A stretch of DNA of 64,000 nt from Xanthomonas campestris pv. phormiicola (GTDB taxonomy: Bacteria > Pseudomonadota > Gammaproteobacteria > Xanthomonadales > Xanthomonadaceae): NCBI GenBank assembly GCA_025666215.1, contig CP102593.1, positions 4,973,001 to 5,037,000 of the forward strand, written 5' to 3'. Every line of letters begins with the position of its first letter. Positions within the stretch are counted from its first letter, which is position 1. The notes under the pieces were generated by a model. The model saw only the letters and a program-made list of their open reading frames with translations. It searched no databases and was not told the origin of the DNA. This document shows positions 42,439 to 53,327 of this stretch, one piece after another. The position numbers were made by a program, and so were the translations under genes.

Positions 42439-43478
42439 GGCGTCGGCACCTGCGCCTGCAGCAGGCCCTGTTCGCGCAGCTGCTGCCACAGCAGCGGCGG
42501 GATCGGCGCCTGCAGCCGCGCGGCGGCACTGGCCACTTCCGCCGGCGTGCGCATGCCGGCCACCACGGCGGCGACCGCCGGGTGCGCGAGCGGGAACTGC
42601 AGCGCCGCCGCGCCCACGTCCACGCCCTGCGCCGCGCAGGCGGCGAACAGGCGCTGCGCGTGCGCCAGCGTGGCCGGATCCACCGGCGCGTAGTTGTAGG
42701 TGTCGCCGGGGCCGCGCGCGTCGCTGAGCAGGCCCGAGCTGTACGGGCCGGCGACCAGGATGCCGACCTGCTGCTGCAGCGCCTGCGCCATGATCCGCTG
42801 CGCCGCGTGCTGTTCGAGCAGGGTGTAGCGGCCGGCCAGCATCACGCAGTCCAGCGGGAACAGCGGCATCAGTTCCAGCGCGATGTCTTCCTCGTTGACG
42901 CCGATGCCGATCGCGCGGCAGGCGCCGCTGGCCTTCAGCTCGGCCATCGCCGGCAAGGCTTCGTCCAGCGCCTGGCGCAGCATCGCCGGGTGCCGTTGGC
43001 CGTGGGTGAGGCGGCCGATGTCGTGCAGCAGCAGGATGTCCACGTGGTCGGTGCCGAGCCGCTGCAGGCTGGCCTCGAACTCGCGCAGCACGCCATCGCG
43101 GCTGTAGTCGAACGTGGCGCTGCGCCCGGCCACGGCGAAGCCGTCGCGGCCCGGCGCGGCACCGGCCTCGTCGTAGACGCGGCGCCCGACCTTGGTCGAC
43201 AGCGTGTAGCTGGCGCGCGGCAGCCCGCGCAGGCCCTGCCCGAGCCGGCGCTCGCTCAGCCCGTAGCCGTAATACGGCGCGGTGTCGAAATGGCGGATGC
43301 CGGCGGCATGGGCATCGGCGACCGCGGCCAGCGCCACCGCCTCGTCCACTTCCGCATACAGGTTGCCGATCGGCGCGGCGCCGAAGCCGAGCGTGGCGAT
43401 GCGCACCTCGCTGCGGCCCAGCGGGCGCTGCGCGATCGCGCCGGGTGCGGCGTCGGCGATGGCGGCGTTCAACGGCAC
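42435..43478 (-). CDS. L-fucose dehydrogenase (aldo-keto reductase family)
   Basis: 347 residues from GTG 43478, with GGGGAAGG about ten bases upstream; a TTG at 43472 is also possible. The open frame to 43655 adds a Cys-less Arg-rich stretch that does not look conserved. AKR features: TLGFGAAPIGNLY, HFDTAPYYGYGLSERRLGQG with catalytic Asp and Tyr, STKVGRRV with Lys, DILLLHDIGR with His, and a C-terminal cofactor site (VVAGMRTPAEV). It oxidises L-fucose to the lactone with NAD(P). It heads the leftward operon. Confidence 0.9.
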   Translation of the reverse strand: MPLNAAIADAAPGAIAQRPLGRSEVRIATLGFGAAPIGNLYAEVDEAVALAAVADAHAAGIRHFDTAPYYGYGLSERRLGQGLRGLPRASYTLSTKVGRRVYDEAGAAPGRDGFAVAGRSATFDYSRDGVLREFEASLQRLGTDHVDILLLHDIGRLTHGQRHPAMLRQALDEALPAMAELKASGACRAIGIGVNEEDIALELMPLFPLDCVMLAGRYTLLEQHAAQRIMAQALQQQVGILVAGPYSSGLLSDARGPGDTYNYAPVDPATLAHAQRLFAACAAQGVDVGAAALQFPLAHPAVAAVVAGMRTPAEVASAAARLQAPIPPLLWQQLREQGLLQAQVPTP

Positions 43479-43829
43479 CGGCGTCGACCTTCCCCGATCG
43501 CCGAGGCGGACCGCCCGCTCGACCTCCAGGATCGCTTGCTGCCCAGCTTGCGCATGCCACGCCTCCGCCCACCTGGGGCCAGATCGGATGGTGCCGGATC
43601 GCGCCGCCCTGCCTGCTGGCGCCGCGTGCCGACTGTTCGTATATGAATATAGCAATCATAAGTGAACAATCAACGACGCGGTGCAGCATTGGGGCTGGGA
43701 GACGGGAATGGGGAATCGGGAATGGGTAGAAGCAGTTCCCCGGCGCGGCGGGGTTGCGAGCAGGCGGGGAGCGCCGGCGGGCCGGGAATCGGGAGCTGGG
43801 AGAGCGGCCCGGTAGGGCCAGGGCCGCGA
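43479..43829. promoter_or_regulatory. Probable promoter of the leftward fucose operon, plus GGGAATC-type repeats
   Basis: An AT-rich stretch holds an imperfect inverted repeat at 43635-43667 (GTTCGTATATGA and TCATAAGTGAAC), about 160 bp upstream of the dehydrogenase start. The rest, 43687-43805, contains degenerate GGGAATGGGGAATCGGGAATG repeats common in Xanthomonas gaps. No gene seen. Confidence 0.5.
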
Positions 43830-44474
43830 TCAGGCTGGAATTGCCAGGCCCAGCCGGTTCCACACATCCGCTGGGCGTTGCAGCAGCGGCAGCGGCGTAT
43901 GCGGCTGCAGCGCGGCCGGCAGGGTGTAGCCCCAGCCGACGCCGGCGAAGGCGATGCCGGCCTGGCGCGCGGCGTCGGCGTCGCGGATCTCGTCGCCCAC
44001 GCACAGCGCACGCGCGGCCGGCACCCGGCATGCCTTCAGCGCTGCGCGCAGCTTGCGGCGCTTGCCGAACACGGCGGCGCCGCAGCCGATGTGGCGGAAA
44101 CGTGCGGCCAGTTCGGCGCCAAGCACGCGCTCGACGTTGTCGCGGCTGTTGGAGGTCACCAGGGCCAGCTGCATGCCGGCCTGGGCGAGTGCGTCCAGCA
44201 GCTCGGCCATGCCGTCGAACAGCGCGATGCGCTCGATCTGCGCGGCCATCAGCGCACGCATGCGCCGCGCCACCGCCGGCACCCGCCACCAGCAGATGCC
44301 GCTGCGCGCCATCAATTCGCGCGCGCTCAGGCTGCGGATGTCCTGCAGCCGCGCCGGCTCGAAGCGGCGGAAGCCGAACTCGTCGGCGACGTCGTTGATG
44401 GTGTCCACGAACCAACCGAAGGAATCGGCCAGGGTGCCGTCGAAATCGAAGATGATCAGGTCGTAGCGCCGCAT
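43830..44474 (-). CDS. HAD-family phosphatase (Gph-like)
   Basis: 214 residues from ATG 44474. The HAD motifs are present: motif I DFDGTLADS near residue 10, motif II VTSNS, the lysine region GKRRKLRAAL, and motif III CVGDEIRDADAA. A helical cap lies between I and II, as in phosphoglycolate phosphatases. The substrate is not evident. It lies after the fucose operon but in its own unit, and no step of that pathway needs a phosphatase. Confidence 0.85.
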   Translation of the reverse strand: MRRYDLIIFDFDGTLADSFGWFVDTINDVADEFGFRRFEPARLQDIRSLSARELMARSGICWWRVPAVARRMRALMAAQIERIALFDGMAELLDALAQAGMQLALVTSNSRDNVERVLGAELAARFRHIGCGAAVFGKRRKLRAALKACRVPAARALCVGDEIRDADAARQAGIAFAGVGWGYTLPAALQPHTPLPLLQRPADVWNRLGLAIPA

Positions 44475-44577
44475 GCCGCCGCAGCATGCCGCAGCGTCCG
44501 TCGCGCCGCCAGCCTGGCCGCGCGCTGTGGCGGCATCGGTCAAGCCGGAGCCGGCCGCGGCCGGCCCCGGCGCCGGC

Positions 44578-44793
44578 TCAACCGCAGCAGTAGCAGACCA
44601 GCGGCTGGCCGGGGCCGCCCGGCCCCAGCTCGCCGCCGAACGGCGCGCATTCCTGCTGACACGCCCAGGCGCTACACGCTGCATCCTTCCCGATCCCGTC
44701 ACCCGCGGTCGCCTGCATCGCGCCGAAGCCCATGCTGGCCAGGAACACGGCCGCGACCATGCCGTTGCGCAACGCTGTCCAACGCTGTTTCAT
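44578..44793 (-). CDS. Small secreted six-cysteine peptide
   Basis: 71 residues, ATG 44793 with GAGGAG nine bases upstream. A signal peptide (MVAAVFLASMGFGAMQATA) leaves a mature part of about 41 residues with Cys 40, 45, 49, 67, 69 and 70 and a Gly/Pro-rich middle. It starts 4 bp after the stop of a thioredoxin-like gene, so the two are almost certainly made together. I do not recognise a family. A disulfide-rich periplasmic or exported peptide whose bonds are handled by the neighbour is a reasonable inference. Confidence 0.7.
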   Translation of the reverse strand: MKQRWTALRNGMVAAVFLASMGFGAMQATAGDGIGKDAACSAWACQQECAPFGGELGPGGPGQPLVCYCCG

Positions 44794-44797
44794 GTCG

Positions 44798-45388
44798 TCA
44801 CTCCTCGAGAGTTGCCAAAGCCGCCGGCGCCTCCGTGCGTCGCACTGCGGCCACCAGGTCCTGCACCCGCTCCGTGGTATCGAAGACGCCGACGCGCGCA
44901 TGGCGCACCCGTCCATCGCGGTCCAGCGCCAGCAGCAGCGGCACGTTGCGCGCGCGGAACAGCATCAGCGCGCGCCGATCGGTGAGCGTGGTCACCGGAA
45001 AGGCGAAGCGGTGCTCGATGGCATAGCGACGCGCCTGGTCGGGACTGCACTGGCACACCCCCAGCACCTGCACGCGGCCGCCGCCGTGCTCGGCCAGGCG
45101 CTGCGCCGCCTGCACCACCGCCGGCGCCGAGCGCTTGCAATACGGGCAGGTGGTGGTGAAGAAGAACAGCACCTGGAAGTCCGCCGCCGGCACGCCCAGG
45201 GTCAGCGCCGAACCGTCCAGCGCGGTCGCCGCGATCTGCGGCACGTACATGCCCAGGTACGGCTCGGTGGTGCGGGTGACGAACCAGCGCCGCTCTTCGC
45301 GCAGGGTCCGGTTCTGCCAGGCCAGCACCGCCACCAGGGCGCATGCCGCGAGCAAGGCCAGCCAACTCCAGGGAAAACGGCGTGTCAT
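44798..45388 (-). CDS. Membrane-anchored thioredoxin-like protein (TlpA/MauD type)
   Basis: 196 residues from ATG 45388 (MTRRFPWSWL); a TTG 20 codons upstream is in frame. One N-terminal membrane helix (WLALLAACALVAVLAW) anchors a periplasmic thioredoxin fold with the redox motif C81-P-Y-C84 in FFTTTCPYCKRSAP and a late cis-Pro region (ARNVPLLLALDRDG). It probably reduces or isomerises disulfides outside the inner membrane. The Cys-rich peptide gene starts 4 bp after its stop, a likely client. Confidence 0.85.
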   Translation of the reverse strand: MTRRFPWSWLALLAACALVAVLAWQNRTLREERRWFVTRTTEPYLGMYVPQIAATALDGSALTLGVPAADFQVLFFFTTTCPYCKRSAPAVVQAAQRLAEHGGGRVQVLGVCQCSPDQARRYAIEHRFAFPVTTLTDRRALMLFRARNVPLLLALDRDGRVRHARVGVFDTTERVQDLVAAVRRTEAPAALATLEE

Positions 45389-45705
45389 GCGCTGTGCGTC
45401 CGGTGCGGTGTCGCTCGCAGGCTGCGCAGCTGCGCCGGGCTCGGTCAACGCCTGGCGTGCGGTTTTTGCGGCCGCGTGGCGATGCTGGGGATGTAATCAC
45501 GCTTTGCCGCAGGTGCGCATTCCAGTGGCGTGCACCGCGTTGCGCGCAAGCGCACTGCAGGCATGCCGCGCTTTCTCGAAGGCATGCAGCGCCGTTTCGA
45601 ACAAGACCCGCTCGCGCGCCTTCATCCGCCCTTGCCTCCGGCTTCACCCGCTGCGTTCGCCGCCGCGCGCACGGTGCGGGCTGGCTCCCCCATCGCGAGG
45701 CGCAC
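45389..45705. other. Gene-free gap between divergent genes
   Basis: 317 bp between the thioredoxin-like start and the Pro/Asp-rich ORF. I see no gene, repeat or clear operator; promoters in both directions are expected here. Confidence 0.4.
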
Positions 45706-45924
45706 ATGCAGATGCAGAATCCCAACCCCGGCCAGGATCCGCAGCAGCCACCGGACCAGGTGCCTGGTCAGGTGCCCAATCCGGGCGTGGATCCGGTCCC
45801 GGACCGCCCGGTGGATCCGATCCCGGACCAGCCGATCGATCCGACCATCCCGCCGATCAGCGATCCGGTCGGCGATGTCGACGCCCCGGTGCCGGGGCCG
45901 CGCGGGCCGACGCAGTCCGTGTAG
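45706..45924 (+). CDS. Short Pro/Asp-rich, probably disordered protein
   Basis: 72 residues from ATG 45706, with GAGG eight bases upstream. Composition is extreme: Pro and Asp dominate in a loose PDxPxDPxP repeat (PVPDRPVDPIPDQPIDPTIP). There is no Cys or signal peptide, and little hydrophobic content. It ends 50 bp before the convergent glpK stop. I do not recognise it. The low-complexity reading frame could be chance, but the ribosome site and codon pattern favour a real gene. Confidence 0.5.
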   Translation: MQMQNPNPGQDPQQPPDQVPGQVPNPGVDPVPDRPVDPIPDQPIDPTIPPISDPVGDVDAPVPGPRGPTQSV

Positions 45925-45974
45925 CGTCCGCCCTCGAAACATCCTTGCAGGGAGGATCCGGGCGCATCGCCTTC

Positions 45975-48434
<2,460 letters not shown>

Positions 48435-48569
48435 TCATCGGTTTGCACATGCCTGCCACCCTCCACGGTCGTTTCCAGGTTCACGCGCGGCGGCGATGGC
48501 CGATGCACGCGGCGATTGTGCACGCGCGGCCGGCGCCCGATGGCGGACGGGCCGGCTGCGGTGCGCGGC

Positions 48570-50084
48570 TCATGCGGGCGCGGCGGCCACCGCAGCCGGC
48601 GCCTGCTGCAGATAGTCGATCAGCCGTTGGCGGCCGGCGGCGTCGATGCGCAGGCCGAGCTTGCTGCGGCGCCACAGCAGGTCGTCGGCCTGGGTCACCC
48701 ACTCGTGTTCGCGCAGATAGTCCACTTCCGCCTGGTACAGGTCGGCGCCGAAATGCTCGCCCAGTGCCTGCAGCGAGCTGGCCTCGCCGAGCAGCAACGT
48801 CGCGCGGGTGCCGTAGTTGCGCGCCAGGCGCCAGGCGCTCGCCTCGCTCAGCCACGGCCGCGTCGCGCGCAGTTCCTGCGCCAGCACGTGGATGTCGCGG
48901 CGTTCGCCGCCGGGCAGCGGCGCGCCACGCACGGTCCAGGCCGGCGCCTTGCGCCCGGCGTGCGCGACCAGCCGGTCCACCGCTTCCTCGGCCAGCTTGC
49001 GGTAAGTGGTGAGCTTGCCGCCGAACACGTTGAGCAGCGCCGCGCCGCCGTCCGCGTCCAGTTCCAGCAGGTAGTCGCGGGTGACCTCGGCGGCGTTGTC
49101 CTCCTCGTCGTCGAGCAGCGGGCGCACGCCGCTGTAGCTCCACACCACGTCGCCGGGCGCGATCTGCCTGAGGAAATAGCGGTTGGCGGCCTCGCACAGG
49201 TAGCGCGTCTCCTCGGCGTCGATCTTCGGCGCGGACGGATCGGCACGGTAGTCCACGTCGGTGGTGCCGATCAGGGTGAAGTCGTGCTCGTAGGGGATCG
49301 CGAACACGATGCGCCGGTCCGGCTGCTGGAAGATGTAGGCGTGATCGTGCTCGAACAGCCGCGGCACCACGATGTGGCTGCCCTTGACCAGGCGCAGCGC
49401 GTGGTCGTGGCCGACCTTGGCCACCTCGTCGAGGAACTGCACCGCCCACGGTCCGGCGGCGTTGACCAGCGCGCGCGCCTGCACCTCCTGGCGGCGACCG
49501 TCGGCATGCTCCAGCTGCACCTGCCACACGCCGCCGAGCCGGCGCGCGGCGACGCAGCGGGTACGGGTCAGTATCCTGGCGCCGCGTTGCGCCGCATCCA
49601 GCGCATTGAGCACCACCAGCCGCGCGTCCTGCACCCAGGCGTCGGAATAGACGAAGCCGGTGCGGAATTCCTCGCGCAGCGGCGCGCCGACCGGGTCCGA
49701 GCGCAACGCCATGCGCCTGGAGCCCGGCAGGGTGCGACGGCCGCGGCCCAGATGGTCGTACAGGAACAGGCCGGTGCGGATCATCCACGCCGGGCGCAGG
49801 TGCGGCTGGTGCGGCAGCAGGAAGCGCAGCGGCCAGATGATGTGCGGGGCCAGGCGCAGCAGCACTTCGCGTTCGGCCAGCGCCTTGCCGACCAGCGCGA
49901 ATTCGTACTGCTCCAGGTAGCGCAGCCCGCCGTGGATCAGCTTGGTGCTGGCGCTGGAGGTGTGCGAGGCCAGGTCGTCGCGCTCGCACAGGCACACCGA
50001 CAGGCCACGGCCCACCGCGTCGCGGGCGATGCCCACGCCGTTGATGCCGCCACCGACCACCAGCACATCGTAGATCTCGCGCAT
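48570..50084 (-). CDS. glpD: Aerobic glycerol-3-phosphate dehydrogenase
   Basis: 504 residues from ATG 50084 with GGAG eight bases upstream. FAD binding is shown by YDVLVVGGGINGVGIARDAV, with family signatures SSASTKLIHGGLRYLEQYEF, IGTTDVDYRADPSAPKID and VFGGKLTTYRKLAEEAVDRL. It oxidises glycerol 3-phosphate to dihydroxyacetone phosphate and passes electrons to ubiquinone at the inner membrane. Upstream lie two GlpR-like sites. The 181 bp to glpF suggest a separate start for the facilitator-kinase pair. Confidence 0.97.
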   Translation of the reverse strand: MREIYDVLVVGGGINGVGIARDAVGRGLSVCLCERDDLASHTSSASTKLIHGGLRYLEQYEFALVGKALAEREVLLRLAPHIIWPLRFLLPHQPHLRPAWMIRTGLFLYDHLGRGRRTLPGSRRMALRSDPVGAPLREEFRTGFVYSDAWVQDARLVVLNALDAAQRGARILTRTRCVAARRLGGVWQVQLEHADGRRQEVQARALVNAAGPWAVQFLDEVAKVGHDHALRLVKGSHIVVPRLFEHDHAYIFQQPDRRIVFAIPYEHDFTLIGTTDVDYRADPSAPKIDAEETRYLCEAANRYFLRQIAPGDVVWSYSGVRPLLDDEEDNAAEVTRDYLLELDADGGAALLNVFGGKLTTYRKLAEEAVDRLVAHAGRKAPAWTVRGAPLPGGERRDIHVLAQELRATRPWLSEASAWRLARNYGTRATLLLGEASSLQALGEHFGADLYQAEVDYLREHEWVTQADDLLWRRSKLGLRIDAAGRQRLIDYLQQAPAAVAAAPA

Positions 50085-50156
50085 TGCCTGACTCCGGAAG
50101 CGTCGTGTCCCCGGGCGGCGAACGCTCGGGTCGACGACGAAGGACGAAAAGATCGT

Positions 50157-50177
50157 AAACGAACATTTTCGAACATA
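50157..50177. promoter_or_regulatory. GlpR-type operator 1 upstream of glpD
   Basis: AACGAACATTTTCGAACAT, read leftward as ATGTTCGAAAATGTTCGTT, closely resembles the E. coli GlpR operator with its paired TTCG/CGAA halves. It starts about 73 bp before the glpD ATG. Confidence 0.7.
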
Positions 50178-50303
50178 GCACGCTGCAGTGCAGCGTGGAG
50201 TCGAGCGAACCTGCCGGTAACGGCGGCAGGGCGTGGCGAAAACCGGCGTTTTCTTGCCAGTCAGCCCGCTGGAATAGCGACCCTCAGCAGGATTTAACGG
50301 CAC

Positions 50304-50326
50304 AATAACGAAATAATTCGAACATA
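50304..50326. promoter_or_regulatory. GlpR-type operator 2 between glpR and glpD
   Basis: AACGAAATAATTCGAACAT matches operator 1 over 19 bp with four mismatches, in the same orientation. It lies about 80 bp beyond the end of glpR. The two sites, 148 bp apart, could support a repression loop. Confidence 0.65.
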
Positions 50327-50407
50327 AACGCGCATGAAATGCGCGCTTGCCCGGCGTGCAGCCGACCGCCGGCGCACGCAGGCCTGCAAGCAATGCGCAG
50401 TGGCCGC

Positions 50408-51265
50408 TCAGTCCAGGTCGGCGTGGTCGCTGCCCGCCGTGGCCGCCGTGACCGCTTCATCGTCAGCGTCGTTGTCGGCGACGAACACCCGGGTGCCGGC
50501 CGCGGCCAGCACCGCGGCCAGGTCCGGCGGCGGCGCGCGGTCGGTGAACCAGGCCTGGACCCGCGCGATCGGCCCGAGCCGGACCATCGCATTGCGGCCG
50601 AGCTTGCTGTGGTCGGCGGCCAGGAACACCTGCCGCGAGTGCTCGATGATGGCCTGCGCCACCCGCACCTCGTGGAAATCGAAATCCAGCAAGGTGCCGT
50701 CCGGATCGATGCCGGAAATGCCGATCACCCCGAAATCCACCTTGAACTGGCGGATCAGCTCGATCGTGGCCTCGCCGGTCACGCCCTGGTCGCGGCCGCG
50801 CACGCGCCCGCCAGCCACCATCACCTCGAAGCTCGGATTGGCGCTCATCATCACCGCCACGTTGAGGTTGTTGGTGATCACCCGCAGCCCGCTGTGCCCC
50901 ATCAGCGCGCGCGCCACGTCCTCGTTGGTGGTGCCGATGTTGATGAACAGCGAGGCGTCGTCGGGAATGTGCTGCGCCAGCAGCGTGGCGATGCGCCGCT
51001 TCTCCTGCGCCTGCAGCGCCTTGCGCGCCGTGTAGGCCAGGTTCTCCACGCTCGACGGCAGGCTGACGCCGCCGTGGTAGCGGCGCAGCAGGCCGGCCTC
51101 GCACAGCAGCGCCAGGTCGCGGCGGATGGTCTGCGGGGTCACCTCGAAGCGCGTGGCCAGCCCTTCCACCTCGGCATAGCCCTGCTGCCGCACCAGCGCC
51201 ACCAGTTGCTCCTGGCGCGGATTGAGCGCAGGCAGCGCGCCGGGCTTGGGGATCGTGTTGTCCAT
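50408..51265 (-). CDS. glpR: DeoR-family repressor of glycerol metabolism
   Basis: 285 residues from ATG 51265. The DeoR helix-turn-helix is near residues 17-60 (NPRQEQLVALVRQQGYAEVE, VTPQTIRRDLALLCEAGLL). The sugar-phosphate sensor domain contains INIGTTNEDVARAL, NNLNVAVMMSANPSFEVMVA and GISGIDPDGTLLDFDFHEV. It is upstream of glpD on the same strand, separated by 323 bp that hold two operator-like sites. Glycerol 3-phosphate is the expected inducer. Confidence 0.93.
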   Translation of the reverse strand: MDNTIPKPGALPALNPRQEQLVALVRQQGYAEVEGLATRFEVTPQTIRRDLALLCEAGLLRRYHGGVSLPSSVENLAYTARKALQAQEKRRIATLLAQHIPDDASLFINIGTTNEDVARALMGHSGLRVITNNLNVAVMMSANPSFEVMVAGGRVRGRDQGVTGEATIELIRQFKVDFGVIGISGIDPDGTLLDFDFHEVRVAQAIIEHSRQVFLAADHSKLGRNAMVRLGPIARVQAWFTDRAPPPDLAAVLAAAGTRVFVADNDADDEAVTAATAGSDHADLD

Positions 51266-51448
51266 GCGCCGATGATGGCGCATGCGCGAACGGATGCAAA
51301 CGCCGGCGACCGCGGCGATCGCCATCGCGCACAGCGCATCGACGCATCCGCGGCCGGCGTCGCGGCACGCGGCGCGCCTCCCCGGCCATCGTCGACACGG
51401 CCTAGACTACGCACCCCGCCGGACGCCACCGGCAGCACCGGACCGGCC

Positions 51449-51922
51449 ATGATCAACAACGACGTACTGCGCTCCATCCGCTACATGCTCGACCTGAGCG
51501 ACCAGATGATCGTGGACACGGTGCACCTGGCCGATCCCGCCTTCCCGATCGACAGGAGCGAAGTGCCGGCCTACCTGAAGAAGGAAGACGAGGACGGCTT
51601 CGTCGAATGCAGCGATCGGGTGCTGGCGCATTTCCTCGACGGACTGGTGTTCCATTACCGCGGCCGCGACGAAAGCCTGCCGGCGCGTCCGGTGGAAACC
51701 CGGGTCACCCACAACGTGGTGCTGAAGAAGCTGCGCGTGGCGTTCCAGCTCAAGGACGTGGACATGCACCAGATCTTCGCCGATGCCGGCTTCCCGGTGT
51801 CCAAGCCGGAGCTGTCGGCGCTGTTCCGCCAACCCGAGCACAAGAACTTCCGCCTGTGCGGCGATCAGCTGCTGCGCAACTTCCTCAAGGGCCTGACCCT
51901 GCGCCTCCGCGTCGCCGGCTGA
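51449..51922 (+). CDS. DUF1456 (YehS-like) protein
   Basis: 157 residues from ATG 51449, close to the 156 of E. coli YehS. Two copies of the DUF1456 unit are clear: NDVLRSIRYMLDLSDQMIVD with SDRVLAHFLDGLVFHYRG, then THNVVLKKLRVAFQLKDVDM with CGDQLLRNFLKGLTLRLR. The family is cytoplasmic and of unknown function. It is divergent from glpR and stands alone. Confidence 0.9.
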   Translation: MINNDVLRSIRYMLDLSDQMIVDTVHLADPAFPIDRSEVPAYLKKEDEDGFVECSDRVLAHFLDGLVFHYRGRDESLPARPVETRVTHNVVLKKLRVAFQLKDVDMHQIFADAGFPVSKPELSALFRQPEHKNFRLCGDQLLRNFLKGLTLRLRVAG

Positions 51923-52254
51923 GGCCGGTCGCGCCGCAGACGCGGCAGCCCGGCCGACCGGGTCGGGACCGCCCCTTCCTTGCGCAGCGTTCGCTGCAGG
52001 CCTGCGGCCGCAGCGGGCCGCCACCGGGATGGCCGCTGGCACGATGGCGCGAGGCCGCCGGCCCGGTTGCCGCGGCGCTTCGTACACACCCCTTGCGGCG
52101 CGTCCAGTCGACACCGCCAGGACGGACCATACCCCCAGGTGTGCACGCCGCACGCCGCGATTCGGACTACGATGCGCGGGGTCGCCCCCCATGGCGGGCG
52201 CCGCCCACTTCCTGCGCCGGCGGTGTCCCTTCCCGTTCCGTCTTGAGGTCCCCC
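51923..52254. other. Gene-free gap before the HDOD gene
   Basis: 332 bp of GC-rich sequence. No gene or repeat seen; the last part carries the ribosome site GAGG of the next gene. Confidence 0.4.
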
Positions 52255-53073
52255 ATGAAACTAGAGGTGCTGTTCGACCAGTTGCACACCCTGCCGACCA
52301 TCCCCAAGGTGGCGCAGGAGCTGATCCTGCAATTCGACAATCCCACCACCAGCCTGGACAGCGTGGCGCGCAGCATCGAGCGCGACCCGGTGATCGCGGC
52401 CAAGGTGCTGCGCCTGGCCAACTCGGCGCGGTTCCGCGGCGCGCGCGATTCGACCAGCGTCGAGGACGCGGCGCTGCGCCTGGGCTTCAACACCTTGCGC
52501 ACCCTGGTGCTGGCCTCGTCGATGACCGACGCGTTCCATGCGCCCGCCCATTTCGACCTGCGCGCGTTCTGGCTGCACAGCTTCGAAGTCGCCGGCGTGT
52601 GCCGGCTGCTGGCCAGGCAGAAAGGCCTGGATCCGGAAACCGCGTTCACCTGCGGCATGATGCACAACATCGGCGAGCTGCTGATCCAGACCGGTGCGCC
52701 GGACTATGCGGCGCAGCTGCATCCGGACGCGTCCTCCAGCGGCCGCGCCGCCGACGAGACCGTGCAGCTGGGTTTCGGCTACCCGGAAGTGGGCACCGAA
52801 CTGGCGCGGCGCTGGCACCTGCCGGAGGTGATCCAGAGCGCGATCGCGTTCCAGGCACGGCCGCTGCAGGCGCCGGAAGGCCAGCCGATGCCGCGCGTGG
52901 TGGCGCAGGCGGCGCTGGTCGCCGATGCGCTGGAGCGCCATGGCGGCGCCACGCCGGAAGCACGGCAGGCGGTCAGCGGCCCGCTGCTGGACGACGTGGA
53001 CCTGGACGCGCTGTTCGCCGCGCTGCCGGACGTGATCGAGGCCGACCGCGCGTTCACCGAGATGCTGCGCTGA
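52255..53073 (+). CDS. HDOD-domain protein (signalling)
   Basis: 272 residues, ATG 52255 with GAGG nine bases upstream. The HDOD fold fills residues 1-200: LPTIPKVAQELILQFDNPTT, SIERDPVIAAKVLRLANSAR, LRLGFNTLRTLVLASSMTD, then FTCGMMHNIGELLI and YPEVGTELARRWHLPEVIQS. The HD metal pair is reduced to MHNIGE, as is usual for HDOD. In xanthomonads such proteins link signalling to type IV pili, adhesion and virulence. No attached output domain is present. Confidence 0.9.
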   Translation: MKLEVLFDQLHTLPTIPKVAQELILQFDNPTTSLDSVARSIERDPVIAAKVLRLANSARFRGARDSTSVEDAALRLGFNTLRTLVLASSMTDAFHAPAHFDLRAFWLHSFEVAGVCRLLARQKGLDPETAFTCGMMHNIGELLIQTGAPDYAAQLHPDASSSGRAADETVQLGFGYPEVGTELARRWHLPEVIQSAIAFQARPLQAPEGQPMPRVVAQAALVADALERHGGATPEARQAVSGPLLDDVDLDALFAALPDVIEADRAFTEMLR

Positions 53074-53100
53074 CGCACTCGCTGCGGATGATGTCGCATG

Positions 53101-53235
53101 CGGGAGCGACTCGACTGGCCTCAGGTCATCGGCGCGACGGGCTCTCTCGGTCGTGCCCGTCGCGACTGAAGTCGCTCCCACAGGGGCTTGCGGCGAACCG
53201 GCTGGGTGCACTGTGGGAGCGACTTCAGTCGCGAC
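53101..53235. repeat. Cluster of three REP-type arms
   Basis: A partial left arm is at 53101-53115, a full right arm (GTCGCGACTGAAGTCGCTCC then CACA) at 53159-53182, and a second full left arm (TGTGGGAGCGACTTCAGTCG then CGAC) at 53212-53235. They fill the gap between convergent genes. Confidence 0.8.
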
Positions 53236-53327
53236 GAACGAAGCGGTGTATTTTCCGGCCCGAGGTGCCGCCGGGGGCCGAAACCGCTTCCGCCCGCGTT
53301 CGCTGACGTAGACACATCGAAAACGCG

